Part shown: positions 1 through 8,805 of the stretch, piece by piece
Numbering within the stretch: position 1 is the first letter of the stretch
How the letters are laid out: every line of letters starts with the position of its first letter
Assembly (NCBI RefSeq): GCF_017377795.1
Contig: NZ_JAFRDR010000001.1
Location: 620,001 to 684,000, forward strand
From: Williamsia soli
GTDB lineage: Bacteria; Actinomycetota; Actinomycetes; Mycobacteriales; Mycobacteriaceae
Length of the DNA: 64,000 nucleotides
Direction of reading: 5' to 3'
The notes under the pieces: model-generated
The model's database searches: none
What the model was told of the DNA's origin: nothing
The model's input: only the letters and a program-made list of their open reading frames with translations
Translations under genes and position numbers: made by a program

Positions 1-1
1 C

Positions 2-310
2 GGGTGGCTCCGGGTTCGGCCGACCGCGAGCCGACCGATGGCGCCACACTCGCGACCACTCCCTGACCGTGGCCGAACAGTCCCTCGTGCGCGTGGTGCA
101 CTCGCTTTCGGCGTTCCTGACGAGCATCTCGGATGTGTGGTCGAAGCGGTCGTGGACGTCGCAGGTGTCGCGGTCGATGCTCTCTCGCTCCGCGACTTCG
201 CTGCGCAACGACTGGATGCACTGCGCGTACCCAGACACATCCGGCTGCAGGACGAGCCGGTGCGCTCCGACGCCGGGAAGGTCCGACGACCTCGTAACCT
301 TGCTGTATGA
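2..310 (+). pseudogene. C-terminal fragment of an AMP-dependent ligase (left edge, frame possibly disturbed)
   Basis: From about position 92 the reading frame gives the C-terminal subdomain of an acyl-CoA synthetase/AMP-ligase: a GVPDEHLG block, then a stretch ending in VPRHIRLQDE and the catalytic-lysine region SDAGKVRR. Upstream of about 95 this frame no longer resembles the family. A better match (VAEQSLVR, like the xVEQALxxH segment of ligases) lies one frame over at 69-104, so a frameshift near 95-105 is possible. The rest of the gene is outside the window. Its stop codon overlaps the ATG of the next gene (ATGA at 307-310), so the two were probably cotranscribed. It could also be an intact gene read through a sequencing error. 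Confidence 0.5.
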
Positions 311-1230
311 CCATGAAGGTACGCATCGGGGTCGGGTTGATACCGACCGACGGGCCACAGCAGGGGGCCGGTCTCGCAGAGCTGGTCGACGACCTCGAGT
401 CACTCGGCATCGATTCGGTGTGGCTCTCCGATCAGGTGTCATCGCCGGATCACGCCGACCCGCTGATCGGTCTCGCATACGCGGCGGGCCGGACCGAGAA
501 ACTCAAGTTGGGCACCGGCGTCCTGGTGTTGCCGGGGCGCAATCCCGCGCTGGTCGCAGCGCAACTCGCCGGACTGGCCGCGCTGGCACCTGGCCGGGTG
601 TTGCCCGCGTTCGGGGTTCAGCCCGCGACGCGCGGGGACCGCACGATGTACCCGGCGCCGGCGGGGCGGCGAGGTGAGCTGTTCGAAGAGGCGATCAGAG
701 TGGTCAGGGCGCTGCTGACCGAACCTGTTGTCACCCATCACGGCGAGTTCTTCCACCTACAGGAGGCCTCGGTCGGACCTTTACCCACGAAGCCTCTCGA
801 CCTGTGGCTCGGGGGCAGACTGCCGGTGAGCATGGACCGGATCGGGCGTCTGGGGGACGGCTGGCTCGGTAGCTTCATCACCCCCGCCGAAGCTCAGCGG
901 TGCCGCGAGCAGATCGAGGTGGCCGCCGCCGAGGCGGGGCGCGAGGTCGAGGCCGATCACTACGGCACCAACATCATCGTCGCGCCGGACGGCACGGACG
1001 AGGCGGTCATCGACGCCCTCGTGGACAGAGCGGCCGGCAGACGCGAGGACCTCATCGACCCGAACGTGCTCATCTGTCGCGGATGGGAGCAGGCCCGCAC
1101 CCAGGTTCGCGCCTTCGTCGATGTCGGGCTCACCAAGTTCGTGGTGCGCCCGATTGCGCCGGTATCTTCTCGTCTCGAGTTTCTCGAACAATTCGCCCAG
1201 GAATTGCTTCCGCTGGAAGATCGTCGATGA
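307..1230 (+). CDS. LLM-class flavin (F420-type) oxidoreductase
   Basis: A 307-aa luciferase-like (LLM) oxidoreductase. The fold is recognisable from the N-terminal strand/helix (IGVGLIPTDG..LAELVDDLESLGIDSVWLSDQ), the LGTGVLVLPGRNP block and the central LWLGGRLP motif. Such enzymes in mycolic-acid actinobacteria commonly use deazaflavin F420 for hydride transfer; the substrate cannot be read from sequence. The start overlaps the stop of the upstream ligase fragment (ATGA), suggesting translational coupling and a role on a related acyl or acid substrate. That link is inference. FMN use instead of F420 is the alternative. Confidence 0.8.
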   Translation: MTMKVRIGVGLIPTDGPQQGAGLAELVDDLESLGIDSVWLSDQVSSPDHADPLIGLAYAAGRTEKLKLGTGVLVLPGRNPALVAAQLAGLAALAPGRVLPAFGVQPATRGDRTMYPAPAGRRGELFEEAIRVVRALLTEPVVTHHGEFFHLQEASVGPLPTKPLDLWLGGRLPVSMDRIGRLGDGWLGSFITPAEAQRCREQIEVAAAEAGREVEADHYGTNIIVAPDGTDEAVIDALVDRAAGRREDLIDPNVLICRGWEQARTQVRAFVDVGLTKFVVRPIAPVSSRLEFLEQFAQELLPLEDRR

Positions 1231-1303
1231 TGCGAATTGATTCGCATTAGACTTCGAGCTGTATCGAGATTTGACGTCGGCGCACGCGAGAGGCTGCGAC
1301 ACA

Positions 1304-2302
1304 ATGCTGGTGCTACCCGTTGTGGTTCTCGGCTATGGGGCGGTTGCGCGCGCCTATATCGGTCAGATCATTTCTCATCGCGCTGAATATCGTTCCCGAT
1401 TCGGCGTCGATATGACGGTGGCCGCGGTGCGTACTCATCGTGCGCAGACGGAGATCGGCGGTGACACGATCCAGCCGCGGGCGGAGTGGAGCGCACCGAC
1501 TGCACTGGACGAGCTGATCGCCAGGGTCGACGCACGGGTTGTGGTGCAGGCGGTGCCGTCGGACGATGCCGGTGCGGCAGAAGCGGTCGCGGATGGTGTC
1601 TGTGCCGTCCGGAGCGGCGCGCACCTCGTGACGGCCACCAAGACGACGCTGCTGCACGGCTGGCGTGCCCTGGATGCGGCGTCTCAGGAGACCGGGTGCG
1701 CGGTGAAACTCTCCGGGGCCACCGGCGCGATGCTGCCCGCCGCCGATGTGGCGCGGTCACTGAGCAACGGTATCCACGTGACGTCGGTGAGCGGATGTGT
1801 CAACGGAACGGCCACTTTCGTCCTCGATCGATTGTCAGACGGCGACTCTCTGGGCGATGCGGTGGATGCGGCCCGGCGCGCCGGGATCGCCGAAGGTGAC
1901 CCCTCCGCCGATCTCTCGGGACGGGACGTGGCGACGAAGATCCAGATTCTGACCGGCCTGCTCTGGTCGCGGGATCCGGGTGCTGCCGAGACGATTCTCG
2001 AGCCCATCACCCCCGCCATCAGGTCGGCCGCTGTGCGGGCGAAAGGACGTGGTCAGCGGCTACGACAGGTGGCCGTCGCCGACCTCGACATCCCCGATCT
2101 GGTGACGGTGTCGATCCGGGCGGTGCCCCGCGAGAGCCCGCTCGGAGCGCTCAACGGACCCGAGAAAGCGGTGATCTTCGATTGCGGCGAGTTCGGTCCG
2201 GTGACCGTCACCGGTGGTCAGAGCAGCCCGACCGGTGCCGCGATGGCGATGATCAAGGACACTCTGTCCCTCGCTCTCGAGAAGGTCCCGGGTCTGCGCT
2301 GA
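1304..2302 (+). CDS. Homoserine-dehydrogenase-like protein, short form without ACT domain
   Basis: A 332-aa protein with an N-terminal dinucleotide-binding motif (VVVLGYGAVARAYI), the ATKTTLLHGW segment, the NGTATFVLDRL block matching the NGTTNYIL signature of homoserine dehydrogenases, and GRDVATKIQIL with the family's Asp and Lys residues. Housekeeping actinobacterial homoserine dehydrogenases are about 430-450 aa with a C-terminal regulatory ACT domain; here the protein ends after the catalytic domain. The ATG at 1304 is preferred over the TTG at 1271 because GAGAGG lies about 10 nt upstream. It stands alone between an LLM gene and a PBP gene, so it may be a second copy or act on a related amino-acid aldehyde. 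Confidence 0.75.
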   Translation: MLVLPVVVLGYGAVARAYIGQIISHRAEYRSRFGVDMTVAAVRTHRAQTEIGGDTIQPRAEWSAPTALDELIARVDARVVVQAVPSDDAGAAEAVADGVCAVRSGAHLVTATKTTLLHGWRALDAASQETGCAVKLSGATGAMLPAADVARSLSNGIHVTSVSGCVNGTATFVLDRLSDGDSLGDAVDAARRAGIAEGDPSADLSGRDVATKIQILTGLLWSRDPGAAETILEPITPAIRSAAVRAKGRGQRLRQVAVADLDIPDLVTVSIRAVPRESPLGALNGPEKAVIFDCGEFGPVTVTGGQSSPTGAAMAMIKDTLSLALEKVPGLR

Positions 2303-2365
2303 GCGGACCGCGGCCTGGTTCGCGGCCGCCATCGAGAACGGTGTGTAGTCCGATTTGTCCGTAAT

Positions 2366-4831
2366 GTGGAATCCGTGTCGAAGTCCAGGTCTCTGTCGAT
2401 GTTGCTCGGGTGCTGTTTGCTCGCCGGCATTCTCCTAGCCGGTGTGTTGTTCCCTCTGGTCGGAGGAGTGGGCTTTGTGTCGAGCCGCGCCGCGAGCGCC
2501 GTCGACAACGTCGAATCGGAATTGGTTGGGGGACAAGTCCCCGAGGTCTCCACGATGACCGACGTCAACGGAGATCCGATCGCATTTCTGTACGACCAGA
2601 GGCGCTTTCAGGTCGGGTACAACGACATTTCTCCGGAGATGATCCGCGCCATCATCTCCGTCGAAGATCGACGATTCCTCGAACACGACGGGGTGGACTG
2701 GCGCGGGACGATTCGCGCGCTGGTGACCAACCAGGCGTCCGGAGAAGTACAGCAGGGCGCCTCGACCCTTGATCAGCAATACGTGAAGAACTATCAACTG
2801 CTCGTCCTCGCGCGCACCGACGCCGAACGTCGAGCCGCCACGGAGACGACCGCGGCCCGCAAACTGCGAGAGATCCGGATGGCCCGGACGCTGGAGCAGA
2901 CGTTGACCGCCCAGGCGATGACAGAGAAGAACCTCGACGCGGAGTCGGCGAAGCAAGAGGCCAAGAAGGCCATCGTCACCCGCTACCTGAACCTGGTGCC
3001 ATTCGGCAACGGTGCCTACGGCATCGAAGCCGCTGCCGGTACCTACTTCGGCAAGCCCGCGAAGAACCTCACGGTCCCCGAAGCGGCGATGCTCTCCGGC
3101 ATGGTGCAGTCCAGCTCGGCGCTGAACCCCTACACGAACCCCGAGGGGGTGCTGGAGCGCCGAAATGTCGTACTCGACACCATGATTGCGAACTTCCCCG
3201 AGCGAGCCGGTGAATACATCGCGGCCAAGGACACCCCGCTCGGCGTGCTGCCGTCACCACGTTCGCTGGACCAGGGCTGTATCTCCGCCGGCGATGCCGG
3301 CTTCTTCTGTGACTACGCCCTGCAGTTTCTGGCGGAGAACGGGATCAGTCGAGATCAGATCGCACGCGGTGGCTACCTGATCCGGACCACCCTCGATCCG
3401 CAGGTGCAGGATGCCACCCACAACGCGGTCCGGACGTACGCATCGCCCGACCTGACCGGAGTTGCGAACGTGATGAACGTGATTCGGCCCGGCACCGAAT
3501 CGCACGACATCCTCGCGATGACGTCGAGCCGCGACTACGGGCTCAACCGCGACATCGGGCAGACGATGCAACCGCAGCCCTATTCGATGGTCGGCAACGG
3601 CGCCGGATCGGTGTTCAAGATCTTCACCGTCGCCGCCGCGATGGAGCGCGGTCTCGGGGCGGGTTCGTCGCTGCAGGTGCCGTCGACGTTCCAAGCCAGG
3701 GGGATGGGCAGCAGCGGTGGCGTCAACGGATGCCCGGCGAACACGTACTGCGTGCGCAACGACGGCAATTACCCGGGCAGCATGTCCGTCACGAATGCCC
3801 TGGCGCAGTCGCCCAACACGGCGTTCGTGAAGTTGTTGCAGGACGTCGGGGTCGGGCCGACGGTCGACATGGCGGTCCGGTTGGGGCTGCGGTCGTACAC
3901 CAACCCGGGGACGTCGGGATTTGGTGAGCAGAGCCTCGCCGACTACATCAAAGAGAACAATCTCGGGTCGTTCACGCTCGGGCCGACGGCGGTCGACGCC
4001 CTGGAGTTGTCCAACGTTGCAGCGACATTGGCCTCGGGCGGGGTCTGGTGTCCGCCGAATCCGATTGCGTCGATCACCCAGCCGAAACGGGACAGCAACG
4101 GCAACCGGGTGCTCGAGGCCGACGGCAGGCCTGGCGTGGTGGAGGTGGCGCTGGAACGGCCCGCCTGCGAGCGGGTGGTGGAGCCGGGCCTGGCCAACAC
4201 CCTCGCGAACGCGATGAGTGAAGACGATCGCGGTGCAGGCACGGCTGCCGGTGCCGCCGGCTCCACGGGGTGGAGCCTGCCGATGTCGGGCAAGACCGGC
4301 ACCACTGAGGCCAACCGCTCGTCGGCGTTCCTCGGGTTCACCAACAACATCGCCGGTGCGACCTACGTCTACAACGATTCGCCGACGATCTCCGAACTGT
4401 GCTCGGGACCGCTGCGCCAGTGCGGGTACGGAAACCTCTACGGTGGCAATGAGCCGGCTCGAACATGGTTCACGGCCATGCTGCCGATCGCCGACAAGTT
4501 CGGCCCGACGGCGCTTCCGCCGCGTGACCCCGCGTACGTGGCCGGAGTCGGTGGCAAGGCGGTCCCGTCGGTGGTCGGGCTGGCCGCAGGTGAGGCGACA
4601 GCGCGGCTCGAAGCCGAGGGTTTCAGGGTGAATCAGGTGAGTGTCGGCAGCGGGCAAGCATCGGGGACGGTCGTCTCGTCCACACCGAACGGTTCGGCGA
4701 TACCGGGCAGTACGATCACGATCTCCGTCAGCAACGGACAGGCACCACTACCGCCACGACGGGCCGCGCCGCCGCCCGCGACGATCACCGTTCCGGGCGT
4801 CGGGCCGATCGTGATCCCGCTACCGGGGTGA
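2366..4831 (+). CDS. ponA2: Bifunctional class A penicillin-binding protein with PASTA domain (PonA2-like)
   Basis: An 821-aa peptidoglycan synthase. One N-terminal membrane anchor (residues about 10-38) is followed by the glycosyltransferase domain, with its catalytic Glu100 in SVEDRRFLEH and the GASTLDQQYVKNY motif. The transpeptidase domain shows S415-V-F-K418, S482-P-N484 and K643-T-G. A single PASTA repeat (about 732-795) precedes a Pro-rich tail. Length, single PASTA and the diverged DQQYVKN sequence match mycobacterial PonA2, which builds cell-wall peptidoglycan outside the membrane and is linked to stress and dormancy survival. The GTG at 2366 is used; a GTG at 2375 is also possible. 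It is not clearly in an operon. Confidence 0.9.
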   Translation: MESVSKSRSLSMLLGCCLLAGILLAGVLFPLVGGVGFVSSRAASAVDNVESELVGGQVPEVSTMTDVNGDPIAFLYDQRRFQVGYNDISPEMIRAIISVEDRRFLEHDGVDWRGTIRALVTNQASGEVQQGASTLDQQYVKNYQLLVLARTDAERRAATETTAARKLREIRMARTLEQTLTAQAMTEKNLDAESAKQEAKKAIVTRYLNLVPFGNGAYGIEAAAGTYFGKPAKNLTVPEAAMLSGMVQSSSALNPYTNPEGVLERRNVVLDTMIANFPERAGEYIAAKDTPLGVLPSPRSLDQGCISAGDAGFFCDYALQFLAENGISRDQIARGGYLIRTTLDPQVQDATHNAVRTYASPDLTGVANVMNVIRPGTESHDILAMTSSRDYGLNRDIGQTMQPQPYSMVGNGAGSVFKIFTVAAAMERGLGAGSSLQVPSTFQARGMGSSGGVNGCPANTYCVRNDGNYPGSMSVTNALAQSPNTAFVKLLQDVGVGPTVDMAVRLGLRSYTNPGTSGFGEQSLADYIKENNLGSFTLGPTAVDALELSNVAATLASGGVWCPPNPIASITQPKRDSNGNRVLEADGRPGVVEVALERPACERVVEPGLANTLANAMSEDDRGAGTAAGAAGSTGWSLPMSGKTGTTEANRSSAFLGFTNNIAGATYVYNDSPTISELCSGPLRQCGYGNLYGGNEPARTWFTAMLPIADKFGPTALPPRDPAYVAGVGGKAVPSVVGLAAGEATARLEAEGFRVNQVSVGSGQASGTVVSSTPNGSAIPGSTITISVSNGQAPLPPRRAAPPPATITVPGVGPIVIPLPG

Positions 4832-4895
4832 TTCTCGCGCGGCTGGCATAGGCTCAGGCAATCGGGCATCGACAACTTGCCGTCAGGAGGAGCTC

Positions 4896-5546
4896 GTGAA
4901 GTCTGCTGAGCCGGATCCGCAGTCGCTGCTCGAACGCGCGTTCACCGATGCTGTGGAACGCGCCGACGACAACGATCAGACCCGCACCCGGCTTCTCGAT
5001 GCGGCGTACGAGCAGTTCTGCCGGATGGGTATCCAGCGATCGTCGATGGAGGACGTGGCCAAGCGTGCCGGGATGTCCCGGATCACGGTCTACCGGCGCT
5101 TCGCGACCAAGGACGCGTTGGTCGAGCAGGTGATCCTGCGGGAATTCCGTCGCTACTTCGACCGGTTCCTGGCGGACATCCGGGATGCGAGGTCGGCGGC
5201 CGACCGGGTGGTGCTGGGTTTCGTGAGTTCTCTGCGCGCATTCCGTGGCAATCCGCTCATCGGCGGGCTGATGTACGCGGAACCGACCCTGCTCGCGGGC
5301 TCCATGATCGGTGACGAAGGCCGAATGCTCGGTGCCGTCTCACAGTTCGTCGCGGGTCAGCTCAGGCGTGAGCAGCAGGCGGGCACCGTCGCAGCCACCC
5401 TCGACACCGACCTCGTCGGCGAGATGATGGTGCGAGTCGCGGCGTCGTTCCTGACGATCCCCAGCCGGGCTGTGGATCTCGACGACGACAGCGTGCTCGA
5501 ATCGGTGGCAAGGCAATTCTTGGTTCCGATGCTCACGCCGAACTGA
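4896..5546 (+). CDS. TetR-family transcriptional regulator
   Basis: A 216-aa regulator. The N-terminal DNA-binding domain (residues about 28-75) has the TetR pattern: RTRLLDAAYEQF, then the helix-turn-helix MEDVAKRAGMSRITVYRRFATKDALVEQV. The C-terminal ligand-binding half is unspecific. A strong ribosome binding site AGGAGG (4885-4890) sits five bases before the GTG start. It lies 64 bp after ponA2 on the same strand and may be a monocistronic gene or the last gene of that unit. The ligand and targets cannot be deduced. Confidence 0.85.
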   Translation: MKSAEPDPQSLLERAFTDAVERADDNDQTRTRLLDAAYEQFCRMGIQRSSMEDVAKRAGMSRITVYRRFATKDALVEQVILREFRRYFDRFLADIRDARSAADRVVLGFVSSLRAFRGNPLIGGLMYAEPTLLAGSMIGDEGRMLGAVSQFVAGQLRREQQAGTVAATLDTDLVGEMMVRVAASFLTIPSRAVDLDDDSVLESVARQFLVPMLTPN

Positions 5547-5552
5547 TCCGCT

Positions 5553-6029
5553 CTATGAGCAGGTGTTGAGGGTCCCTCCGGACGCGAGGGTGAGTCGACG
5601 ATATGCCTGTACGCCGTAACAGTCGCCGAGGTCCGTCGCGGTCAACTGGGTCGGTCCGCCGCTGGTCGGATCACCTGCAGGTGCGCACACAGTCCCCGTA
5701 CCCGTGGCGGTCTCTCCGCCCCACGACGTCCACGTGATATCGGAAATCGTGTTGCTGCACAGAGAGTTCAACGACAACAGCTCCGGACGCTCGGTGCCGT
5801 AGCCGATGGCGTACTGATTGTCGGCACGGCCGAGCACGACCGGCCCGCTGACGGCCGGGGCCGTCGTGGTGAACGTCGGGATGGCGGTGTTTGCATCCGC
5901 CGTCGCCGCGGCACTGCGTGACCAGTTGAACTCGCCTGGATCGCCGTTCCCGCCACCGCACCCGGACACCGAAGCTGCGACGGCCACAGCCACCGAGACC
6001 GCCACAACCGATCGCCGCACGAATCGCAT
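5553..6029 (-). CDS. Putative secreted lipoprotein of unknown function
   Basis: A 158-aa protein with an Arg-rich N-terminus, a hydrophobic stretch and the lipobox VSGC, followed by a Gly/Asn-rich linker; the mature protein would be anchored in the outer leaflet of the membrane by its Cys. The mature part has several cysteines (SLCSNT, TVCAP, GDCYG, terminal NTCS) that could form disulfides outside the cell. The Met at 6029 (MRFVRRSVVAV) is preferred to the upstream Met at 6083 because it gives a standard signal peptide. It converges with the TetR gene, the two stops being only 6 bp apart. No family was recognised. Confidence 0.7.
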   Translation of the reverse strand: MRFVRRSVVAVSVAVAVAASVSGCGGGNGDPGEFNWSRSAAATADANTAIPTFTTTAPAVSGPVVLGRADNQYAIGYGTERPELLSLNSLCSNTISDITWTSWGGETATGTGTVCAPAGDPTSGGPTQLTATDLGDCYGVQAYRRLTLASGGTLNTCS

Positions 6030-6092
6030 GAAGAACTTTATCCACGAAGCACATGGCCACGGCCTGCCCCGGCGGAAGTTCACATCAACGAA

Positions 6093-6683
6093 CTACACCG
6101 GATCGGCCTGCGCGCGAAGCCCCGCGATGAGGACCTCGACCAGACGGCGCGCGTCGTAACCGGGGTTGTCGGCGCCGATACAGAGGTTGCCGACGCCGCG
6201 CATCAGTTGGATGGCCTCGAGGTCGGAGCGGATCTCGCCCGAGGCGACGCAGGCGTCGAGCAGAGTGGCGCACACGGGTACCAGTCGGTCGAGGAAATAG
6301 GCGTGCAAGGTCTCGAAGCCGGTGTCCGACGACTGCATGGCCTCGGCGAGGCCGTGCTTGGTGACCAGGAAGTCGACGAAGAGGTCGATCCACGCCCGTA
6401 GCGCGGTATGAGGGGTGGTGCTGTTCGTCAAGAGGGCCGGTCCCGCCTCCGCGCAGGCTTCGACCTGGTGGCGATACACGGCGACGATGAGATCGGCGCG
6501 GGTCGGGAAATGTCTGTAGATCGTTCCGACACCCACTCCTGCCCTGGTGGCGATATCTCGCACGGGGGCGTCGACCCCTGACTCGACGAAGGCTGCCGCC
6601 GCAGCGTCCAGCAGTGTCGCCTGATTACGGCGGGCATCGGCACGCTTGCGCGGCGCCGGCGGCACCGACTCGTCTTCTGCCAT
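6093..6683 (-). CDS. TetR-family regulator, probable repressor of the divergent reductase operon
   Basis: A 196-aa protein with the TetR HTH in residues about 20-65 (NQATLLDAAAAAFVESG, then VRDIATRAGVGVGTIYRHFPTRADLI). The C-terminal half contains the TetR_C-type segment LRAWIDLFVDFLVTKHGLAEAM. The gene is divergent from the aldo/keto reductase at 6829, and the 145-bp gap contains a double palindrome (6711-6764). Autorepression plus repression of the reductase/LLM/hydrolase genes is therefore the likely job. The inducer is unknown but probably a carbonyl or xenobiotic compound handled by those enzymes. Confidence 0.85.
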   Translation of the reverse strand: MAEDESVPPAPRKRADARRNQATLLDAAAAAFVESGVDAPVRDIATRAGVGVGTIYRHFPTRADLIVAVYRHQVEACAEAGPALLTNSTTPHTALRAWIDLFVDFLVTKHGLAEAMQSSDTGFETLHAYFLDRLVPVCATLLDACVASGEIRSDLEAIQLMRGVGNLCIGADNPGYDARRLVEVLIAGLRAQADPV

Positions 6684-6710
6684 TGTCGAAGTCCCTGATC
6701 ACTTTCACTT

Positions 6711-6764
6711 GGCAAGCGGAACATTGTTCCGTATGTTGGTTATCGGAACACGGTTCCGCTTGCC
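6711..6764. promoter_or_regulatory. Double palindromic operator between TetR and reductase genes
   Basis: Two near-identical palindromes, CGGAACATTGTTCCG (6717-6731) and CGGAACACGGTTCCG (6744-6758), have centres 27 bp apart. Outer sequence extends them into one large inverted repeat, GGCAAGCGGAAC (6711-6722) with GTTCCGCTTGCC (6753-6764). This is the layout expected for two TetR dimers controlling both divergent promoters. Seen directly; the regulator assignment is inferred from position. Confidence 0.75.
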
Positions 6765-6828
6765 CAGGATGCCAGACCTCGTGCGTCGGCACCAGTGGGG
6801 CATCCGATCATCTGTCAGGAGGACCAGC

Positions 6829-7848
6829 ATGAAATTTCGAACTCTGGGACGTACGGGCGTTCAGGTCAGCACGCTTGCGCTCGGCGCCATGAACTTCGGC
6901 GCCATCGGCCGCACCACGCAGGATGATGCGACGGCCATCGTCGATGCCGCCCTCGATGCAGGCATCAACGTCATCGACACGGCTGACATGTACAGCCAGG
7001 GGGAGTCAGAGGTGATGGTCGGCAAGGCCATCGCCGGCCGCCGCGATGATGTGGTGCTTGCCACCAAGGTGTTCAACCCGATGGGTGATGAGCGCAATCA
7101 CCGGGGCAGTTCGCGGCGGTGGATTGTCGCGGAACTGGAGAACAGCCTGCGACGGCTCGACGTCGACCACGTGGATCTCTACCAGATCCATCGCTGGGAT
7201 CCGAACACGAGTGACGAAGAGACCTTGTCGGCGCTCACCGATCTGCAGCGGGCGGGAAAGATTCGCTACTTCGGTTCCTCGACCTACCCGGCTTACCGCA
7301 TCGTGGAGGGCCAGTGGGCTGCCCGGGAACATCGCCTGAGCAGGTACGTGACCGAGCAACCGCCTTACTCGATCCTGCAGCGCGGCATCGAATCCCATGT
7401 CCTGCCGGTGACGGAGCAATACGGGTTGGGTGTATTGGTGTGGAGTCCGTTGGCGTCGGGTTGGCTCTCGGGTGCGATCCGCGAAGGGCGGGAGATGACC
7501 ACCAGCCGTTCAGGATTCATGCCGCAGCGCTTCGACACCGCCATTGCGTCCAACCGTGCGAAGATGGACGCCGTCGAGAAGCTGGTTGCTGTCGCCGAAG
7601 GCGCCGGCCTCACCTTGATCCAGCTCGCACTCGGATTCGTCACCGCGCATCCTGGCGTCACCAGCGCCATCATCGGACCGCGAACCGTCGATCACCTGCA
7701 CTCGCAACTCGCCGCCGCCGACACGGTGCTGTCCGCCGATGTGCTCGATGCGATCGATGAGATCGTCGCTCCAGGAGTTGATCTCGCGCCGGACGAAAAG
7801 TTCGACACGCCTCCGGCGCTCCTCGATTCGTCGCTGCGTCGACGCTGA
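6829..7848 (+). CDS. Aldo/keto reductase
   Basis: A 339-aa NADPH-dependent TIM-barrel oxidoreductase. The catalytic tetrad is visible: Asp in VIDTADMYS, Tyr in the same block (MYSQGESE), Lys in LATKV and His in LYQIHRW. The NADP-binding end carries SAIIGPRTVDHLHSQL. The ATG at 6829 is chosen because AGGAGG (6817-6822) lies six bases upstream; the frame is open further upstream, but that would run through the operator. It is the first gene of a probable operon with the LLM enzyme (29-bp gap) and the hydrolase, under the divergent TetR regulator. Substrate unknown. Confidence 0.9.
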   Translation: MKFRTLGRTGVQVSTLALGAMNFGAIGRTTQDDATAIVDAALDAGINVIDTADMYSQGESEVMVGKAIAGRRDDVVLATKVFNPMGDERNHRGSSRRWIVAELENSLRRLDVDHVDLYQIHRWDPNTSDEETLSALTDLQRAGKIRYFGSSTYPAYRIVEGQWAAREHRLSRYVTEQPPYSILQRGIESHVLPVTEQYGLGVLVWSPLASGWLSGAIREGREMTTSRSGFMPQRFDTAIASNRAKMDAVEKLVAVAEGAGLTLIQLALGFVTAHPGVTSAIIGPRTVDHLHSQLAAADTVLSADVLDAIDEIVAPGVDLAPDEKFDTPPALLDSSLRRR

Positions 7849-7877
7849 ACCCACCACTCGTTCAAAGGACCACCCGC

Positions 7878-8795
7878 ATGCCGCACAATGTTCGACCCAG
7901 CTTCGGAATCATGACCGCACCCATGAACGTCGACTACCACGACATCCTCCGCGTCTGGCGCGAGGCCGACGCGATCGAAGAGATCGAGCACGCCTGGCTC
8001 TTCGACCACCTGATGCCCATCGGCGGCGACCCGAACGGGCCGATCTTCGAGGGGTGGACCCTGCTTTCCGCCCTCGCTGCGCAGACTGAACGGATACGTC
8101 TCGGACTTCTGGTGACCAGCAACCGTTTTCGGCCACCGGCGATGCTTGCGAAGATCGCCACCACCGTGGACGTCGTGTCGGGAGGCAGGCTCGACTTCGG
8201 TATCGGCGCAGGCTCGCGTCCGAACCCGCCGATGGCCTGGCGTGAATACCCCGCGCACGGCCTGCCGTTCTACGATGTGCCGCACGCCGTCGGCAGCCTT
8301 GCGGAGGCGGCCGTCGTGATCAAGCGGTTGTGGACCGAGGACCAGCCGTTCGATTTCGACGGTGAATACGTGAAGCTCACCGGTGCGCTCGGCAATCCCA
8401 AACCTGTTCAGCGCCCCGGCCCGCCGATGCTCATCGGCGGACGTTCGGCCGCTGTGCTGCGAGTGGTTGCCGAGCACGCCGACCTGTGGAATGTGCCAGG
8501 CGGCGACATCGCTGATGTGATCAGCCGGAGTGCTCTCCTCGACCGCTACTGCACCGAGATCGGCCGAGACCCCGCCGCGATCACCAGGTCGATCCACCTG
8601 TCGGTGGATTACGTCCGCCCGCAGCACACCCGCGACGCCATCGGTCAGGCACTCGACGCGGGCTTTCGCCACTTCGTCCTGGGCTTGGGCGCGCCGTACC
8701 CCGACGGGGTCGCCCGTTGGGTGGCCGACGAGTTGATCACCCCGTCCGTCCAAGGGCGGAGCCACGATCCTGCTGCGAGCGTTGGCCGCCCTTAG
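7878..8795 (+). CDS. LLM-class F420-dependent oxidoreductase
   Basis: A 305-aa luciferase-like monooxygenase-fold protein. Visible markers are AWLFDHLMPIGG near the N-terminus, the RIRLGLLVTSNRFRPPAMLAKIATTVDVVSGGRLDFGIGAG core typical of F420-dependent members, and PPMLIGGRS before the second half. It uses a reduced flavin or deazaflavin in the cytoplasm; no substrate can be named. AAAGGA lies shortly before the ATG. It follows the aldo/keto reductase closely and its stop almost abuts the hydrolase start, so the three probably form one redox/hydrolytic pathway. Confidence 0.85.
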   Translation: MPHNVRPSFGIMTAPMNVDYHDILRVWREADAIEEIEHAWLFDHLMPIGGDPNGPIFEGWTLLSALAAQTERIRLGLLVTSNRFRPPAMLAKIATTVDVVSGGRLDFGIGAGSRPNPPMAWREYPAHGLPFYDVPHAVGSLAEAAVVIKRLWTEDQPFDFDGEYVKLTGALGNPKPVQRPGPPMLIGGRSAAVLRVVAEHADLWNVPGGDIADVISRSALLDRYCTEIGRDPAAITRSIHLSVDYVRPQHTRDAIGQALDAGFRHFVLGLGAPYPDGVARWVADELITPSVQGRSHDPAASVGRP

Positions 8796-8805
8796 GATGG
8801 TCACC

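Noticed and set aside
3254-4657. Long minus-strand open frame of 467 codons inside the PBP gene
   Set aside because: Antisense shadow of ponA2 with no recognisable domain; long antisense frames are expected at this GC content.
6646-6828. Upstream extension of the aldo/keto reductase by 61 codons
   Set aside because: It would run through the TetR operator and promoter; ATG 6829 has AGGAGG at the ideal distance.
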